64,000 bases of DNA from Bradyrhizobium sp. 1(2017) (lineage in GTDB: Bacteria > Pseudomonadota > Alphaproteobacteria > Rhizobiales > Xanthobacteraceae), in NCBI RefSeq assembly GCF_011602485.2, contig NZ_CP050022.2, positions 7,150,001 to 7,214,000 of the forward strand, written 5' to 3'. Made by a program: the position numbers and the translations under genes. Below, piece after piece: positions 39,407-50,415 of the stretch. The notes beneath the pieces are model-generated. The model saw only the letters and a list, made by a program, of their open reading frames with translations, was not told the origin of the DNA and ran no database searches. Every line of letters begins with the position of its first letter. Position 1 is the first letter of the stretch.

Positions 39407-40765
39407 ATGACATTCACCTCTTTTCAGTTCGGCATCTTCGTCGCGGTGGTGTTCGGCGCCTATTATCTGCCGCCGCTGCGCGGCTTCCAGGTGCAGCTGC
39501 TCGTGGCCGCGAGCGTGTTCTTCTACGGGTTCGGACAGCCCGAGCTGCTGCCGCTGCTGCTCGTCGCGGTGCTCGGAACCCATGTCTGCCTGGTGCTCGC
39601 ATTCGAGAACCGAACCGTCTGGATGCCCGCCGGCATCGTCTTCAATCTCGGCCTGCTGGCGTTCTTCAAATACAAGTTCCTGTTCGTCGACGCCGGCGCC
39701 ACTCATCTGACCGGCGTCGCGCCGGTCGACTTCCTGCTGCGGCTGCCGCTGCCGATCGGCATCTCGTTCTTCGTGTTCCACAACATCAGCCTGCTGGTCG
39801 ACCTGACGCGCGAGAAACGCCCGGCACGCCTGCGCGAGGTGTTCCTCTACATCATCTTCTTCCCGCAGCTGGTGTCCGGACCGATCACGCGCGCAACCCA
39901 GTTCATGCCGCAAATCGTTCCCAAGCGGCTCGGCGACGTCGCCTTCGTCGAAGCCGCGAAATGGATTCTCGTCGGCTATTTCTTCAAGCTGTATGTGGCG
40001 AACAATCTCAACGAGATGACGTCCTATATGGACTTCCCGCTCTACGAGACGCTGCGGACGCAGGACCGCTGGCTGCTCGTGTTCCTCTACAGCTACCAGA
40101 TCTACGCCGACTTCTTCGGCTACTCCGCCATCGCGCTCGGTCTCGGTCTGCTGTTCGGCTATCGCCTGCCCGTGAACTTCAATTTGCCGTACATCTCGAC
40201 ATCGTTCTCGGAGTTCTGGACGCGCTGGCATATCTCCCTGTCGACCTGGCTCAGGACCTATCTGTACATTCCCCTCGGCGGCAACCGGCATGGTCCAGGG
40301 CGAACCTATCTCAACCTGATGATCGTGATGACGCTCGGCGGCCTCTGGCATGGCGCGAGCCTGAGCTACGCGCTGTGGGGCATGGCGCACGGGCTGCTGC
40401 TCGTCATCGAGCGGCCGTTCCTGAAGCTTCTCGGCGATGGAAATCGTGTCGTGCGGGTGATCCGGATGGGCATCGTCTTCTTCTGCGTCACGATGCTCTG
40501 GATCTTCTTCAAGCTGCCGAACTTCGACCACGCCCTCGGATACCTCGGGGGAATGTTCGTCGCGACGGACGCGCCCAATCCGCCGAAGCTGTTCTATAAT
40601 CTCGCCTTGCTCTACGCCCTGCCCGTGATCCTCCAGCATGCCGGCATCGGCGCGCTCATCGAAGGAAGGTTGCGACGATGGGAGCCGTATCTCTATGGTG
40701 CGCTGGCAGCGCTTGCCTATCTCGAAGCCGGGCCCGACAGTGCCTTCATCTACTTCCAGTTCTGA
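39407..40765 (+). CDS. MBOAT-family membrane O-acyltransferase
   Basis: A 452-residue polytopic membrane protein of the AlgI/DltB (MBOAT) family, which transfers acyl groups to extracytoplasmic polysaccharides. The family segments SGPITRATQFMPQ, YADFFGYSAIALGLGLLFGY and FWTRWHISLSTWLRTYLYIPLGGNR are present, and the invariant His is His315 in GGLWHGAS. I choose the ATG at 39407; an earlier ATG (39383) lies on the same frame. It precedes an SGNH-like protein with a 1-nt gap, a common pairing for O-acetylation systems. Confidence 0.92.
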   Translation: MTFTSFQFGIFVAVVFGAYYLPPLRGFQVQLLVAASVFFYGFGQPELLPLLLVAVLGTHVCLVLAFENRTVWMPAGIVFNLGLLAFFKYKFLFVDAGATHLTGVAPVDFLLRLPLPIGISFFVFHNISLLVDLTREKRPARLREVFLYIIFFPQLVSGPITRATQFMPQIVPKRLGDVAFVEAAKWILVGYFFKLYVANNLNEMTSYMDFPLYETLRTQDRWLLVFLYSYQIYADFFGYSAIALGLGLLFGYRLPVNFNLPYISTSFSEFWTRWHISLSTWLRTYLYIPLGGNRHGPGRTYLNLMIVMTLGGLWHGASLSYALWGMAHGLLLVIERPFLKLLGDGNRVVRVIRMGIVFFCVTMLWIFFKLPNFDHALGYLGGMFVATDAPNPPKLFYNLALLYALPVILQHAGIGALIEGRLRRWEPYLYGALAALAYLEAGPDSAFIYFQF

Positions 40766-40766
40766 C

Positions 40767-41663
40767 ATGCGGCAGGATTCAGCGCATTTTTGGATGATCA
40801 AGTGCACGTGCGTCGCGGCGGCGCTGCTGCTGGCCTGTGGCCTCGCCACCGCACGCTTCGGTTCGGCCCTGCAGCAGCCGGCCGTCACGACCCGCGACGG
40901 CAGCCTCATCACCCTCAACCGCTATGTGCGCGAGCCCACGCCTGAGATGGTGCTGGTCGGCAGCTCGGTCGCATGGCGTCTCAAGGAGGAGTATTTCTCG
41001 CTGCCCGGCGTCCGCAATCTGGCGTTGGCCGGCGGCTCGCCGGTAACCGGGCTCGAGATCGTCGCGCGGCAGGCCAGGCTGCCGAAGGTCGTCCTGATCG
41101 AGACGAATGTTCTCAGTCGCGCGCCGGACTCCGCGCTGATCGAGACGTTTTCAAGCGGCGCGGGCGCGCAAACGCAGCTTCTGCGCCCGGTACGAACTGC
41201 GATCGCAGCGTATGAGAGCTGGAGTCACGCCGCGCCGAGCCGCGAGCATGCGCGCGCCGAACAGGATCGCCTGCTCAGTCGGTCGCCTGCTACCTTCGAC
41301 AACAAGGTTTATCTCGACCGCGCGGTGGACCAGATGAACGGAGACGACCCGACCGTACCGACGCGCGCGAATGTCGCCCTCCTCAGGACGCTCATCGACG
41401 ATATGCAGCGGCGCGGTACCCGGGCCTTTCTAATCCATGTTCCGTTCGCACCGGAGGTCGAGGACTCTCGCTTCGTCCGGACAACCAAGGAGATCGTCCA
41501 CGAGGCCTTTCCGGACCCCGCGCTCTGGCTGACAGTCAATCCTCCGACGAGAGAACTACGCTGGGACGACGGCATCCATCTCGACGAGCGATCGGCCCTG
41601 ATGGTCGTGCGCGCGATCGAGGGCGCGCTTGCCGGGCGGCCGGCGGCTACACCGCCGCGGTAG
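40767..41663 (+). CDS. SGNH-like esterase or acyltransferase partner of MBOAT
   Basis: A 298-residue protein with an N-terminal anchor or signal (CTCVAAALLLACGLATARFG). It has a nucleophile-like Ser66 in LVGSSVAWRL and a C-terminal D268-x-x-H271 in DDGIHLDERSA, the expected SGNH/GDSL catalytic pattern. These AlgX/AlgJ-like proteins accept acyl groups from an MBOAT and pass them to a periplasmic glycan. The acceptor polymer is not clear. The gene starts one base after the MBOAT stop and converges with the SDR gene, their 3' ends overlapping. Confidence 0.75.
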   Translation: MRQDSAHFWMIKCTCVAAALLLACGLATARFGSALQQPAVTTRDGSLITLNRYVREPTPEMVLVGSSVAWRLKEEYFSLPGVRNLALAGGSPVTGLEIVARQARLPKVVLIETNVLSRAPDSALIETFSSGAGAQTQLLRPVRTAIAAYESWSHAAPSREHARAEQDRLLSRSPATFDNKVYLDRAVDQMNGDDPTVPTRANVALLRTLIDDMQRRGTRAFLIHVPFAPEVEDSRFVRTTKEIVHEAFPDPALWLTVNPPTRELRWDDGIHLDERSALMVVRAIEGALAGRPAATPPR

Positions 41664-42420
41664 TCACGCCGCCGTCGATGACGATGGTCTGTCCGGTCAT
41701 GAAGCTCGAGGCATCCGAGGCGAGATAGGCGACGGCGCCGGCGATCTCGTCGGGTTCGCCGATGCGGCGGAGCGGCGTGGTCGCGGTGCGTCGCTTGAGG
41801 TTGACTTCGTCTTCCCACAGTGCGCGGGCGAAATCGGTCTTGACCAGGCCCGGCGCGATGCAATTGACACGAACGCCCTTCGGGCCCCATTCGCCGGCGA
41901 GCGAGCGGCACAGCGCGAAATCCGCGGCCTTCGAGATGCCGTAGGCGCCGATCACGGTGGAGCCGCGCAGGCCCCCGATCGAGGAGATGATGATCACGGA
42001 GCCGCCTCCGCGCTCGGCCATTTGCGGGATCGCGAGCGCGGAGAGCCAGATGTTGCTCTTGACGTTCGAGCCCATGATCTTGTCGAAGGCTTCGTCCGTG
42101 ATGTCGAGCAGCGGGCCGTAATACGGATTCACCGCGGCGTTGCACACGAGAATGTCGATCTTGCCGTAATGCTTGGTGCTGCCTGCGATCAGCGCCTCGA
42201 CCTCGTTCCTGCGCGCGATGTTGCAGGGAATGACGATGGCATCGCCGCCGGCCGCTTTGATGCCGTCGGCGACCTCCTTGCAGGCGTCGGCCTTGCGCGA
42301 GGAGACCACGACCTTGGCCCCGAGCCTGGCGAGCAGCTCCGCGGAGGACCGGCCGATGCCGCGGCTGGAGCCGGTGACCACGGCGACTTTTCCGGTGAGA
42401 TCGAACGGGGTGTTTTTCAT
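41647..42420 (-). CDS. Short-chain dehydrogenase/reductase in the pim operon
   Basis: A 257-residue SDR. The NAD(P) motif is T16-G-x3-G-I-G23, NAA lies at 94-96, and Ser147-Tyr160-Lys164 form the catalytic triad. It is the last gene of the minus-strand run pimF-pimA-pimB-pimC-pimD-SDR, where pimE would be expected in the published order, but I cannot confirm that pimE is this protein. A role as a 3-hydroxyacyl or similar dehydrogenase is plausible. Its stop overlaps the 3' end of the SGNH gene by 17 nt on the opposite strand. Confidence 0.85.
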   Translation of the reverse strand: MKNTPFDLTGKVAVVTGSSRGIGRSSAELLARLGAKVVVSSRKADACKEVADGIKAAGGDAIVIPCNIARRNEVEALIAGSTKHYGKIDILVCNAAVNPYYGPLLDITDEAFDKIMGSNVKSNIWLSALAIPQMAERGGGSVIIISSIGGLRGSTVIGAYGISKAADFALCRSLAGEWGPKGVRVNCIAPGLVKTDFARALWEDEVNLKRRTATTPLRRIGEPDEIAGAVAYLASDASSFMTGQTIVIDGGVTTAAV

Positions 42421-42444
42421 TGGTGTTGGGCTCCCTCTCTTCTT

Positions 42445-42537
42445 CGTCATTCCGGGGCGCGACGAAGTCGCGAACCCGGAATCCAGAGGTTGTGGCGCGA
42501 GATCCCGGGTTCGTGCTACGCGCGCCCCGGGATGACG
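42445..42537. repeat. Dispersed palindrome between SDR and pimD
   Basis: CGTCATtCCGGGGCG and its complement near CGCCCCGGgATGACG enclose smaller palindromes (TCGCGAC and GAACCCGG type). Same family as 43724-43830 and 48089-48167. Confidence 0.7.
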
Positions 42538-42545
42538 CCAAGGCG

Positions 42546-43688
42546 TCAGATCAACCCGCCCGCGTCGGCGACGCGGCGCTGGTGGTAGTCGGTGTCGCCG
42601 AACGAGTTCTCGATCATGGTGAGGCGCTTGAAGTAGTGGCCGATCTTCGCCTCCATGGTCATGCCGATGCCGCCGTGGAGCTGGATCGACTGCTGGCCGA
42701 CGAATTTCAGCGACTTGCCGATCTGCACCTTGGCCGCGGCGATGGCGTTGGAGCGCTCGCCGGCGTTGTCGAAATCGCTCGCCATGGTCGCGAACATCGA
42801 CATCGAGCGCGCCTGCTCGGCCGCGACGAACATGTCGGAGGCGCGGTGCTGGAGCGACTGGAACGAGCCGATCGCGACGCCGAACTGTTTTCGGGTCTTG
42901 ATATACTCGACGGTGGTCTTGAGCGACTCGTCCATCAGGCCGACCGCCTCCGCGCAAAGTGCAACGCGGGCCTCGTCGACCACGCGTTCGATCAAGGCGA
43001 GGGAATCCTCGGGGTTGCCGAGCACCGCATCCGCGCCGACCTCGACGCCTGTGAAGGTGATGTCGGCGGCGTGCAGGCCGTCCTGGGTCGGATAGCCCTT
43101 CTTGCCGACGCCCTTGGCGTTGGCGGGGACCAGGAACACGCCGATGCCGGTCTTGTCACGGCGATCGCCCTTGGTGCGGGCGGTGACGAGAAGCGTGTCG
43201 GCATTCTCGCCGTTGAGCACGACGAACTTCTCGCCGTCGATCACCCAGCCGTCGCCCTTCTTCTTCGCCGTCGTCGAGACGTCGAAGAGGTCGTAGCGCG
43301 AGTTCTTCTCGAGCTGGGCAAAGGCCAGCGTCTTGCTGCCGTCGATGATCCCGGGCACGTACGCGGCCTTCTGCGCGTCGGAGCCGGCATGGCGCAGGAA
43401 GCCGCCGCCGATCACGACCGTCGCCAGATATGGCTCGAGCACCAGCGCCTTGCCGAGCGCCTCCATCACGATCATGGTCTCGACGCCGCCGCCGCCGAAG
43501 CCGCCATCGGCCTCGCTGAACGGGAGGCCGAGCAGGCCCTGCTCGGCGAGCTTGAGCCAGACCGTTTTGCTCCAGCCGCCCTTCTCCTTCATGTATTTCT
43601 TGCGCTGCTCGAAATCGTAGGAATCGGTCAGCAGGCCGTCGATGCTTTCCTTGAGAAGCCGTTGCTCCTCGTTCAGGTCAAAATCCAT
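42546..43688 (-). CDS. pimD: PimD-like acyl-CoA dehydrogenase
   Basis: A 380-residue acyl-CoA dehydrogenase: the N-terminal helical domain (MDFDLNEEQRLLKESIDG...), the middle beta domain (FAQLEKNSRYDLFDVSTTA, KGVGKKGYPTQDGLHAADI), and the C-terminal FAD domain with QLHGGIGMTMEAKIGHYFKRLTMIE. In Rhodopseudomonas palustris pimC and pimD encode the two dehydrogenase subunits or isoforms of dicarboxyl-CoA oxidation. Here pimD follows pimC with a repeat-filled spacer. Confidence 0.88.
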   Translation of the reverse strand: MDFDLNEEQRLLKESIDGLLTDSYDFEQRKKYMKEKGGWSKTVWLKLAEQGLLGLPFSEADGGFGGGGVETMIVMEALGKALVLEPYLATVVIGGGFLRHAGSDAQKAAYVPGIIDGSKTLAFAQLEKNSRYDLFDVSTTAKKKGDGWVIDGEKFVVLNGENADTLLVTARTKGDRRDKTGIGVFLVPANAKGVGKKGYPTQDGLHAADITFTGVEVGADAVLGNPEDSLALIERVVDEARVALCAEAVGLMDESLKTTVEYIKTRKQFGVAIGSFQSLQHRASDMFVAAEQARSMSMFATMASDFDNAGERSNAIAAAKVQIGKSLKFVGQQSIQLHGGIGMTMEAKIGHYFKRLTMIENSFGDTDYHQRRVADAGGLI

Positions 43689-43723
43689 TTCTTTCGTTCC
43701 TCGTACCCGGACTTATTTGGCTT

Positions 43724-43830
43724 CGTCATTCCGGGATGGCCCGAAGGGGAAGACCCGGAATCCATTTTGCCTTTGAACGTGTTGCCCGATGGATTCCGGG
43801 TTCGCGACTTCGTCGCGCCCCGGAATGACG
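43724..43830. repeat. Dispersed palindrome between pimC and pimD
   Basis: CGTCATTCCGGG at one end (43724-43735) faces a CCCCGGAATGACG end (43818-43830), with inner GGAATCCAT/ATGGATTCC arms. It lies in a 183-nt spacer inside the operon. Confidence 0.7.
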
Positions 43831-43871
43831 GTGGAGAAAGTGCCTCCCCGCCTCGGCGGAGAAGGAGCAGA

Positions 43872-45062
43872 TCACAGCCCCAGCACCGCCTTGGCGATGA
43901 TGTTGCGCTGGATCTCGTTGGAGCCGCCGTAGATCGAGACCTTGCGGTTGTTGAAGTAGCTCGGCGCGATCTGGGCGGTCCAGTCCATGGCTTCGTTGGA
44001 GCCGTCGTCGCCGTGCAGATCGTAAGGCGCCGCGAACGGGCCGATCACTTCCATCAGCAGCTCGGTGGTGGTCTGCTGGATCTCGGAGCCCTTGATCTTC
44101 AGCACCGAGGAGGCCGGATTCGGCTTGCCCTTGCCGTGCTTGCCTTCGTCGGCGACGACGCGGAGCTGGGTGAGCTCGAGCGCCTTCAGCTCGATCTCGC
44201 ACGCCGCGAGCTTCTCGCGGAAGGCGGGATCCTGGATGATCGGCTTGCCGCCGGATTCGACCTTGGAGGCGAGATCCCTGATGCGGCGGATGCGCTCCTT
44301 GGAGACGCCGACGCGCGCGATGCCGGTGCGCTCATTGCCGAGCAGGAACTTGGCGTAGTCCCAGCCCTTGTTCTCCTCGCCGATCAGGTTCTCGAGAGGC
44401 ACCTCGACGTCGTCGAAGAAGACCTCGTTGACCTCGACGCCGCCGTCGATGGTCTGGATCGGGCGCACGGTGACGCCCTTCGACTTCATCGAGAACACGA
44501 TGAAGGAGATGCCCATCTGCTTCTTGGCGTTGTTGTCGGTGCGGCACAGGCAGAAGATCATGTCGGCGTGCTGGGCGAGCGTGGTCCAGGTCTTCTGGCC
44601 GTTGATGATCCACTTGTCGCCCTTGCGCTCGGCCTTGGTCTTGAGCGAGGCGAGGTCGGAGCCGGAGCCGGGCTCGGAGAAGCCCTGGCACCACCAATCG
44701 TCGACATTGGCGATGCGCGGCAGGTACTTCTTCTTCTGCTCCTCGTTGCCGAAGGTGTAGATGACGGGGCCGACCATGCTGACGCCGAAGGCGAGCGGCT
44801 GCGGCGCCGGATAGGACTGCAGCTCCTCGTTGAAGATGTAGTGCTGCACGGATGTCCAGCCCGTGCCGCCATATTGCGTCGGCCAGTGGCTGACGCCCCA
44901 GCCCTTCTTGTTGAGGATGCGCCACCACGTCACCATCTCGTCCTTCGAGAGGTGGCGGCCCTCGACCATCTTGCGCCGCGTATCCGGCGGCACGTTGTCG
45001 CGGAAGAACTGCCGCACTTCCTCGCGAAACGCCTGCTCTTCTTTCGTGAATGCGAGATCCAT
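43872..45062 (-). CDS. pimC: PimC-like acyl-CoA dehydrogenase
   Basis: A 396-residue acyl-CoA dehydrogenase. Clear family segments are QGFSEPGSGSDLASLKTKAERKGDKWIINGQKTWTT (FAD/substrate region) and a C-terminal YGGSNEIQRNIIAKAVLGL that ends the family fold. It is larger than the pimD product and probably oxidises dicarboxyl- or acyl-CoA with electron-transfer flavoprotein as acceptor. A perfect 27-nt inverted repeat lies upstream of it, in the spacer to pimB. Confidence 0.9.
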   Translation of the reverse strand: MDLAFTKEEQAFREEVRQFFRDNVPPDTRRKMVEGRHLSKDEMVTWWRILNKKGWGVSHWPTQYGGTGWTSVQHYIFNEELQSYPAPQPLAFGVSMVGPVIYTFGNEEQKKKYLPRIANVDDWWCQGFSEPGSGSDLASLKTKAERKGDKWIINGQKTWTTLAQHADMIFCLCRTDNNAKKQMGISFIVFSMKSKGVTVRPIQTIDGGVEVNEVFFDDVEVPLENLIGEENKGWDYAKFLLGNERTGIARVGVSKERIRRIRDLASKVESGGKPIIQDPAFREKLAACEIELKALELTQLRVVADEGKHGKGKPNPASSVLKIKGSEIQQTTTELLMEVIGPFAAPYDLHGDDGSNEAMDWTAQIAPSYFNNRKVSIYGGSNEIQRNIIAKAVLGL

Positions 45063-45081
45063 CGGATCCTCCTGTTTCCTC

Positions 45082-45197
45082 GTCGTCCTGGCGAAAGCCA
45101 GGACCCATTACCACCGGCCTTCGTTTTGCGAAGGCAACTGCTGTCTGTGCCCAAACCCCTGCTGCGGAGTATGGGTCCTGGCTTTCGCCAGGACGAC
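45082..45197. repeat. Perfect 27-nt inverted repeat between pimB and pimC
   Basis: Identical arms at 45082-45108 and 45171-45197 (beginning GTCGTCCTGGCG), separated by 62 nt, fill the whole spacer between pimB and pimC. It could form a strong hairpin on the polycistronic mRNA. Confidence 0.85.
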
Positions 45198-45199
45198 GG

Positions 45200-46387
45200 C
45201 TACTGCAACACCTCGAACAATCCTGCCGCGCCCATGCCGCCGCCGACGCACATGGTGACGACCGCGTACTTCGCCTTGCGGCGGCGGCCTTCGATCAAGG
45301 CGTGGCCGGTCAGGCGCGCGCCGGACATGCCATAGGGGTGGCCGACCGAGATCGCGCCGCCATTGACGTTGATCTTCTCGGGGTCGATGCCGAGCTTGTC
45401 GCGGCAATACAGCACCTGCACCGCGAAGGCTTCGTTGAGCTCCCAGAGGCCGATGTCGTCGACGGTGAGGCCGTGGCGCTTCAAGAGGCGCGGCACGGCG
45501 AAGACCGGGCCGATGCCCATCTCGTCCGGCTCGCAGCCGGCGGAGACGAAGCCGCGGAAGATGCCGAGCGGCTTGAGGCCGCGCTTGGAAGCTTCCTTGT
45601 CGCTCATGATCACGGAGGCGCTGGCGCCGTCGGAGAGCTGGCTGGCATTGCCGGCGGTGATCGAAAAGCCGTCGCCGCGCACGGGCTTGAGGCCGGCGAG
45701 GCCCTCGGCGGTGGTCTCCGGGCGCGGGCCCTCGTCCTGCGACAGCGTCACTTCCTTCATCGACACGGCACCGGTCGCCTTGTCGGTCACCGCCATCGTG
45801 GTGGTGATCGGCGCGAGCTCGTCCTTGAACTTGCCGCCCTGCTGGGCGGCCGCAGTGCGGCGCTGGCTCTCCAGCGAATATTCGTCCTGCTTCTCGCGCG
45901 AGATGCCGTAGCGCTTGGCGACGACCTCGGCGGTGTCGATCATGGGCATGTAGACCTCGCCCTTGATCTTGAGCAGCGCCGGGTCCTGGGCATGGAAGCC
46001 GTTCATCTTGTCGTTCTGCACCAGCGAAATCGACTCGCCGCCGCCGCCGACCGCGATCTCGACGCCGTCGAAGATCACCGAGCGCGCGGCGAGCGCGATG
46101 GCCTGCAGGCCCGAGGCGCATTGCCGGTCGATGGTGGTGCCGGCGACGGTGACGGGCAGGCCGGCGCGGAGCAGCGCCTTGCGGGCGATGTTGCCGCCGG
46201 TCGCGCCCTGCTGGAGGGCGGCGCCCATGACGACGTCCTCGACCTCCTTGGGATCGACCTTGGCGCGGGCGACGGCCTCGCCGATGGCATGGCCGAGCAG
46301 GGTCGCACCCTCGGTGGCGTTGAGCATGCCGCGATAGGCCTTGCCGATCGGGGTGCGGGCGGTGGAAACGATGACGGCGTCGGTCAA
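45200..46387 (-). CDS. pimB: PimB-like acetyl-CoA acyltransferase (thiolase)
   Basis: A 395-residue thiolase for the last beta-oxidation step. The active-site nucleophile is Cys90 (DRQCASG); the second set is His350 (SVGHPYG) and Cys380 (TMCVGGGMG). The start is TTG, overlapping the pimA stop (TTGA), so translation is coupled. Residues between are typical of the biosynthetic/degradative thiolase family. pimC follows after a large repeat. Confidence 0.92.
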   Translation of the reverse strand: MTDAVIVSTARTPIGKAYRGMLNATEGATLLGHAIGEAVARAKVDPKEVEDVVMGAALQQGATGGNIARKALLRAGLPVTVAGTTIDRQCASGLQAIALAARSVIFDGVEIAVGGGGESISLVQNDKMNGFHAQDPALLKIKGEVYMPMIDTAEVVAKRYGISREKQDEYSLESQRRTAAAQQGGKFKDELAPITTTMAVTDKATGAVSMKEVTLSQDEGPRPETTAEGLAGLKPVRGDGFSITAGNASQLSDGASASVIMSDKEASKRGLKPLGIFRGFVSAGCEPDEMGIGPVFAVPRLLKRHGLTVDDIGLWELNEAFAVQVLYCRDKLGIDPEKINVNGGAISVGHPYGMSGARLTGHALIEGRRRKAKYAVVTMCVGGGMGAAGLFEVLQ

Positions 46388-48066
46388 GAGCGACCTCCTG
46401 ATGATGATTGAGCGGATTGTGACGGTTTCTGCTGCTGGCGCAACTCGTGCCGCGACAGCTTTCCGACCGGCGTGCGCGGCAGATCGTCGACGAACTCGAC
46501 CGCGGCCGGCAATTCGTGCTTGCCGAGCTTCCCGGTGAGCTGGCTGCGCAGCTCGTCGAGCGAGAACGGCTTAGCCTCGGGTCTCAGCTTGATGAAGGCC
46601 TTGGCGGCTTCGCCGCGATACTGGTCGGGGATGCCGAGCACGATGACCTCGTGCACGCCCGGTATGGTGTAGATCGCCTGCTCGATCATCTGCGGATAGA
46701 CGTTGAAGCCGCCGGAGATGATCATGTCCTTCTTGCGGTCGACCAGGAAGAAATAGCCGTCCGCATCCATGTGGCCGATGTCGCCGGTGAGGAAGCGGCC
46801 GTCGACGAAGGCATCCGCGGAGCCCTCCGGCCTGTTCCAATAGCCCTTGGTGACGTTCGGACCCTTGATGCGGATCTCGCCGACATCGCCCGGCGGCAGC
46901 ACTTTTCTCGGATCGTCCAGCGCGACCACGTCGAGCTCGATGCCGGGCAGCATCAGGCCGATCGAGCCGGGCTTCTCGGGGCCGGTGGGCGGATGGCCGG
47001 TGCCGGGCGAGCAGGTCTCGGTCATGCCCCAGCCGCTGCGCAGCTTCTTGCCGACCTTGCGCTCGAAGAAGTTGGCGACCTCGACCGGCAGCGGCGCACC
47101 GCCGGAGCCGATGGTGGCAAGCGAGGAGAAATCGCGCTTGTCGAGATCGGGCAGCGCGGCGATCGCGATCCACATCGTCGGCACGCCCGGAAAGTACGTC
47201 GCGCGCTTGACCTCGATGTCGCGCATCACGGCCTCGACGTCGAAGCGCTGGTGCAGCGAGATCAGATTGCCGTGGCTGAGCGAGGACAGCAGCACGACGG
47301 TGAGCGCATAGATGTGGAACAGCGGCAGCACGCAGATCACGCGCTCGATGACGTCACCGCGCGCGGCGCGCGACGGCTTGCCCCAGACGTCGTAGATCGA
47401 CACCGCCGAGGTGAGATTGCCATGCGTCAGCATGGCGCCCTTGGGCAGGCCGGTGGTGCCGCCGGTATATTGCAGCAGCGCGACGTCGTCGGCCGTCACC
47501 TTGGGCCATGCCGCCGGCGCGGCCGCGCCCTCGACGAAGGCCTTGAAGGTGACGATGCGGGGATCGCTGGGGATCGTTGCCTGCGGCGTGCCGACCTTGC
47601 CCCAATCGTCGTCTTCGCAGACGACGAGGCGATCGATCAGGCCCTTCTCCAGGAATTTCAGCGCCGTCGGCAGCAATGCGGCGAGGTTGGAGGTGACGAG
47701 CAGGCGCGAGCCTGAATCGGAGACCTTGTGCGTCAGCGCGATCTCGCCGTCGAGCGGGGAGAGATGCGCGACGCGGCTGCCGGCCTTCAGCGCACCGAAG
47801 AAATTGACGGGGTGATCCGGCGTGTTGCCCAGGAACAGCGCGACGGAGGAGTTCTTGCCGCAGCCGGCGCGCAAGAACGCCGCAGCCGCGCGCTCGGCCC
47901 TCTCGGCAAGCTCGGTGTAGGTGATCGGACGATCGCGAAACTCCAGCGCGGTGCGCGGGCCGTAATCGGCGGCAGCTTTCGACAGCAGGTCGGGTAGCGA
48001 GCCCTGGACGATGGTGTCGTCCCAACGCACGCCTTCGGGGTAAAACTGTTCGCCGGGATGGGTCAT
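46384..48066 (-). CDS. pimA: PimA-like acyl-CoA synthetase (AMP-forming)
   Basis: A 560-residue adenylate-forming ligase. Motifs include [59 protein letters not shown] and the catalytic-lysine region [14 protein letters not shown]. In the pim system this enzyme activates dicarboxylic or fatty acids with CoA. I take the ATG at 48066; an earlier in-frame start at 48084 adds only six residues. A dispersed palindrome lies upstream, and the stop overlaps the start of pimB by 4 nt. Confidence 0.92.
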   Translation of the reverse strand: MTHPGEQFYPEGVRWDDTIVQGSLPDLLSKAAADYGPRTALEFRDRPITYTELAERAERAAAAFLRAGCGKNSSVALFLGNTPDHPVNFFGALKAGSRVAHLSPLDGEIALTHKVSDSGSRLLVTSNLAALLPTALKFLEKGLIDRLVVCEDDDWGKVGTPQATIPSDPRIVTFKAFVEGAAAPAAWPKVTADDVALLQYTGGTTGLPKGAMLTHGNLTSAVSIYDVWGKPSRAARGDVIERVICVLPLFHIYALTVVLLSSLSHGNLISLHQRFDVEAVMRDIEVKRATYFPGVPTMWIAIAALPDLDKRDFSSLATIGSGGAPLPVEVANFFERKVGKKLRSGWGMTETCSPGTGHPPTGPEKPGSIGLMLPGIELDVVALDDPRKVLPPGDVGEIRIKGPNVTKGYWNRPEGSADAFVDGRFLTGDIGHMDADGYFFLVDRKKDMIISGGFNVYPQMIEQAIYTIPGVHEVIVLGIPDQYRGEAAKAFIKLRPEAKPFSLDELRSQLTGKLGKHELPAAVEFVDDLPRTPVGKLSRHELRQQQKPSQSAQSSSGGRS

Positions 48067-48088
48067 TGCTTCTCTAAACCACACAGAC

Positions 48089-48167
48089 CGTCATTCCGGG
48101 GCGGCTCGGAGAGCCGAACCCGGAATCTCGAGGTTCCGGGTTCGCCCTGTGGGCGCCCCGGAACGAC
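48089..48167. repeat. Dispersed palindrome between pimA and pimF
   Basis: CGTCATTCCGGGGCG at 48089-48103 faces GCGCCCCGGAACGAC near 48153-48167, with GGCTCGGAGAGCC and CGGAATCTCGAGGTTCCG palindromes inside. Confidence 0.75.
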
Positions 48168-48187
48168 ACAAGCGGGAGCAATCCCAA

Positions 48188-50284
<2,097 letters not shown>

Positions 50285-50329
50285 GGTGTCCCTCCTTGGT
50301 GGGGCTATATGCTTTTGTCGATTTCGCGG

Positions 50330-50348
50330 TGCGGAATTTAATTCCGCA
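50330..50348. promoter_or_regulatory. Perfect 19-bp palindrome, candidate IclR operator
   Basis: TGCGGAATT-T-AATTCCGCA sits in the 131-nt gap between pimF and the IclR gene. IclR-family operators are typically palindromes with GGAA/TTCC half-sites, so this is a strong candidate for autoregulation and control of pimF. A minus-strand TTGACA (50388-50383) with a weak TAACCC 17 nt away could be the pimF promoter, which would place the palindrome around its start site. Confidence 0.75.
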
Positions 50349-50415
50349 TCTTGACGGCAGGGTTATTTTGAAGCACGGACGTTGTCAACGACTCCGCGCA
50401 AGAAGCAGATCAGGG

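Noticed and set aside
42420..45335. A 971-codon plus-strand frame opposite pimD and pimC
   Set aside because: Runs through two well-supported dehydrogenase genes and two palindromic repeats.
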